Assembly (NCBI GenBank): GCA_945632055.1
Contig: CALZCU010000030.1
Coordinates: 1-8,009, forward strand
From: an uncultured Ruminococcus sp.
GTDB lineage: Bacteria > Bacillota > Clostridia > Oscillospirales > Acutalibacteraceae
DNA: 8,009 nucleotides
Reading direction: 5' to 3'
Positions 5,946-8,009 of the stretch are shown one piece after another. The notes under the pieces are model-generated. The model saw only the letters and a program-made list of their open reading frames with translations. It was not told the DNA's origin and made no database searches. A program made the position numbers and the translations under genes. Numbering within the stretch: position 1 is the first letter of the stretch; every line of letters starts with the position of its first letter.

Positions 5946-7276
5946 TGTATTTTCTCCAGATTTGCTTCGTGTTCATAAATTGTTGAAGCGTAATATGCGT
6001 TTCCGTCCTTATCGTGGCAGAAGAAGTAATAGCTTGTGTCGTTGGGATTGAGCGCCGCCTTGATAGCCTCCATTCCGGGATTGCAGATAGGTCCTGCGGG
6101 AAGTCCAGCCTTGTTATAGGTATCGTACCTGCTTGTGTAGTTTTTGCCTGCGCTTGCAGGAACATCTGCGGCGCTTCTGTAGGGATAGAACTTTGTGGAA
6201 TCAAGTCCGAGATTTGACACACCCATATTTACATCAGCAGTAAGACGGTTGTGCAGGATGGAGGAAACTGTATACATATCATCGGAATTTGCAGCCTCAG
6301 CCTGAATGATTGAAGCGATTGTCATAATCTCGTCAAGAGTATAGCCGCTGTCGCTCTTTTCAAGCATTTTCTTAACCGTTGTCAGCTTGTCGTAGCCTCT
6401 GACATCCTGCTTTTCGGTTAATTTCATTTCGTAGTTGTTGAGGAATTTATAAATTGTGCTTTCTGCATCCTCGTTCTTGTAAAATTCATAGGTATCGGGA
6501 TAAAGGTATCCTTCAAGCTTATAATAACGATCCTTGCTGTTTTTAATATCCTTAAGGAAGCTGAAATCCTTGTCAAACTTGTCCGACGCACAAAGCTCAA
6601 GGAAGCTGTCAGTGTTATTAAGAACGCCGTTTTCCTTTAAGGTATTGGCAATTTCAAGCACATTCTGACCTTCGGCAATCATTACCTTAACGGTGTCCGT
6701 TCTGTTATTTTTACTCAGAAGGTAGTTGATTATTGCCTCATAGTCCATATTTTTTCGCATTTCATATGTACCCTGAGTGAAGCTGTCGGTTGACTTTGTC
6801 ATACTTGCAAACATTTTAAAGTAGGAAGGCTCATCAATAATTCCGTTTTTTGCAAGTGTGTCTGCAATCAGGTCAAGCGTTGGATTTTCGGGGATTTCAA
6901 TCGTGACCGTTGAGGAATCCGTCCTGTTGATTGCAAGCAAGTCGTTCATTCCGTTGACGACAAACACCGAAAGCATTGCGCCGACAATCACAACCGAGGT
7001 AATCCAGAACAGTCTGAAATAACGGCGGTTGCGCTTATTCTTGGCTTTACGCTCCTTTTTTTCCGCTTTTTTCTTCTTTTTAAGCGCATTTTTGGACTGA
7101 CGGGCAATTTCCTCCTTTACATCCTCGCCGCTGTAGGAGTTAAGCTCGTCAGATTCACTGAAGCTGTTTATTCCTCCGTCCTCGTAGCTGTCACGGATAT
7201 TAAGCTGAAAGTTATCAGCCTTGCGCCGTCTTTGCTCCTCAAAATTATTCCCTGTGAAATTATTATCAAGGCTCAT
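5942..7276 (-). CDS. mltG: Endolytic peptidoglycan transglycosylase MltG (YceG-like)
   Basis: A 444-residue inner-membrane lytic transglycosylase that cuts new glycan strands near the elongation machinery and sets their length. Residues 1-88 form a long cytoplasmic tail that is acidic and then Lys/Arg rich (65-86). Residues 89-110 are the single membrane segment. The extracellular part includes a LysM-like region (about 120-215), EGYLYPDTYEF (255-265), the catalytic site ASIIQAEA with E327 aligning with E. coli E218, then HNRL (342-345), YNTY..GLPAGPICNPG (about 385-401) and a C-terminal YEHEANL. The usual LQ(S/T)DPTV motif after HNRL is replaced by MGVSNLGLDSTKFYPY (351-366). AAAGGG lies eight bases before the ATG. 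The gene follows the folate gene by 14 bp and overlaps the U32 gene by four bases, as an operon member. The mltG-U32 order matches the yrrL-yrrNO neighbourhood of Bacillus. Confidence 0.94.
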   Translation of the reverse strand: MSLDNNFTGNNFEEQRRRKADNFQLNIRDSYEDGGINSFSESDELNSYSGEDVKEEIARQSKNALKKKKKAEKKERKAKNKRNRRYFRLFWITSVVIVGAMLSVFVVNGMNDLLAINRTDSSTVTIEIPENPTLDLIADTLAKNGIIDEPSYFKMFASMTKSTDSFTQGTYEMRKNMDYEAIINYLLSKNNRTDTVKVMIAEGQNVLEIANTLKENGVLNNTDSFLELCASDKFDKDFSFLKDIKNSKDRYYKLEGYLYPDTYEFYKNEDAESTIYKFLNNYEMKLTEKQDVRGYDKLTTVKKMLEKSDSGYTLDEIMTIASIIQAEAANSDDMYTVSSILHNRLTADVNMGVSNLGLDSTKFYPYRSAADVPASAGKNYTSRYDTYNKAGLPAGPICNPGMEAIKAALNPNDTSYYFFCHDKDGNAYYASTIYEHEANLEKIQ

Positions 7277-7290
7277 CTAATCATCCCTTT

Positions 7291-7884
7291 TTAAACGCAT
7301 TGCGTGTAATTTGTAAATTTTTCCGTCACTAAAATGTCGGTATTCCTGTCAAATATACCTCTTGGAAGCTCCTTTTCAATACAGCGTGAGTAGCATATCC
7401 CCACGGTTGTTCCTCCGAATTCCTCAAGAAATCTGTCGTAGTAGCCCTTGCCAAAGCCGATTCTGTAGCCCTGTCGGTCAAAGCAAAGTCCGGGGACAAG
7501 GCACAGTCCGTCCGACAAATCTGTAACTCTTTTGCAGAGGGCTTCGTCAGGCTCCATAATAGAGAAAGCCCCCTTTTTCAGACAATCGGTTGATGTAATA
7601 TAATAGAAATCCATAAGTCCCGATTTATCTCTGCACTTCGGAACGGCTACCCGCTTGCCGTCCTTAAGGGCGGTGCTGATTATCACCGAGGTGTCGACCT
7701 CAATCGGTGTTGATACAAAGGCAAACAAGGTTTTACAGCTTTTGTACTCGTCGAGCGAGAGAAACTGCTGTGAGAGCCTTCTGTCAAGCTCCTTTTTGAC
7801 CTCCGCAGGACACTGCGAGCGAAGCCGTTTATATACCGAGCGAAGCTCAGCCTTACGCTGTCTTACATTTCTGCTTACAGGCAT
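7291..7884 (-). CDS. 5-formyltetrahydrofolate cyclo-ligase (MTHF synthetase)
   Basis: A 197-residue cytoplasmic enzyme that uses ATP to convert 5-formyl-THF to 5,10-methenyl-THF, returning a stored and inhibitory folate to one-carbon metabolism (YgfA/YqgN family). The basic N-terminal helix (KAELRSVYKRLR, 11-22) is typical. LVPGLCFD (129-136) and RIGFGKGYYD (141-150) form the folate and ATP-phosphate site. The end reads ELPRGIFDRNTDILVTE (172-188), where most members have HD in place of FD, so a conserved His appears to be lost. The length is normal. The ATG overlaps the last 10 bases of the DJ-1 gene, with GAGG seven bases upstream, indicating coupled translation. It is followed after 14 bp by mltG. 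Confidence 0.96.
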   Translation of the reverse strand: MPVSRNVRQRKAELRSVYKRLRSQCPAEVKKELDRRLSQQFLSLDEYKSCKTLFAFVSTPIEVDTSVIISTALKDGKRVAVPKCRDKSGLMDFYYITSTDCLKKGAFSIMEPDEALCKRVTDLSDGLCLVPGLCFDRQGYRIGFGKGYYDRFLEEFGGTTVGICYSRCIEKELPRGIFDRNTDILVTEKFTNYTQCV

Positions 7885-8009
7885 TGCATTGCCTCAATTA
7901 CGCTGTCTGCCGCTTCCTTTGACAGAGCGGCACTGACAATTGCGTGACCGAACTCAATTGCACAGCCTGCACCCTTTGCAGTTATAACTCTGCCGTCAGT
8001 TACGGTATG
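7875..8009 (-). CDS. DJ-1/PfpI-family protein, C-terminal fragment (runs off the window)
   Basis: Only the last 44 codons are inside the window; the start lies beyond 8009. The visible end reads HTVTDGRVITAKGAG, then CAIEFGHAIVSAAL and a short tail to the stop. The pattern VTDGxxITAxGxGxAxEF is the conserved C-terminal segment of DJ-1/ThiJ/PfpI proteins such as YajL, whose activities include redox sensing and proposed deglycase or chaperone roles. The nucleophilic cysteine elbow is outside the window, so no activity can be assigned. The stop codon lies inside the next gene (10-base overlap), which places it in the same operon as the folate cyclo-ligase. The cut is the window edge, not a truncation. 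Confidence 0.88.
   Translation of the reverse strand, partial: HTVTDGRVITAKGAGCAIEFGHAIVSAALSKEAADSVIEAMQCL

Noticed and set aside
5601..5978. 125-codon open frame on the plus strand opposite the U32 and mltG genes
   Set aside because: It is antisense to two clear genes, lacks a Shine-Dalgarno site and promoter, and shows no family resemblance.
1..8009. A new multi-gene defence, mobile or biosynthetic system
   Set aside because: All large genes belong to known housekeeping families except the surface protein, which stands alone; nothing links them into an undescribed system.

Overview
The window suggests a low-to-medium GC Firmicute of the class Clostridia, most likely a gut Ruminococcus or another Oscillospiraceae relative. 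The reasons are a T-box leader in front of alaS, strong Shine-Dalgarno sites, the mltG-U32 pair typical of Firmicutes, and a secreted CBM26-like protein of a kind I associate with starch-using ruminococci. This assignment comes from recognised families, not from a database match. Every supported gene is on the minus strand, so transcription runs from the right edge to the left.

Right to left: (1) Positions 8009-4722 hold a tight run of four genes: the C-terminus of a DJ-1/PfpI-family protein, 5-formyltetrahydrofolate cyclo-ligase, the cell-wall glycosylase MltG, and a U32-family protein of the TrhP type (tRNA U34 hydroxylation). Two junctions overlap and the third is 14 bp, so co-transcription is likely. 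(2) Positions 4708-4374 hold a consensus promoter (TTGACA, 17 bp, TATAAT), a complete T-box riboswitch with a transcription terminator, and a short palindromic repeat just before the alaS ribosome binding site. (3) alaS occupies 4373-1740. (4) Positions 1739-1458 are an AT-rich gap with a clear promoter and a hairpin at the predicted transcript start. (5) Positions 1457-405 encode a secreted, C-terminally membrane-anchored protein with a tryptophan-rich carbohydrate-binding-like module, followed by an intrinsic terminator at 369-331. (6) Positions 1-330 carry no gene but contain several repeats: a pair of diverged inverted units resembling a bacterial REP/MITE-type element, and a short palindrome that recurs in the alaS leader.

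Functionally the window is mostly housekeeping. TrhP-type enzymes hydroxylate U34 in a tRNA set that includes tRNA-Ala(UGC), the substrate of AlaRS, and the T-box reads the charging state of tRNA-Ala, so the middle of the window concerns alanine decoding. The accessory interest is at the left: the starch-binding-like surface protein with an unusual anchor, its hairpin-tagged promoter, and the repeats. I found no CRISPR array, transposase, toxin-antitoxin pair, phage gene or convincing new multi-gene system.
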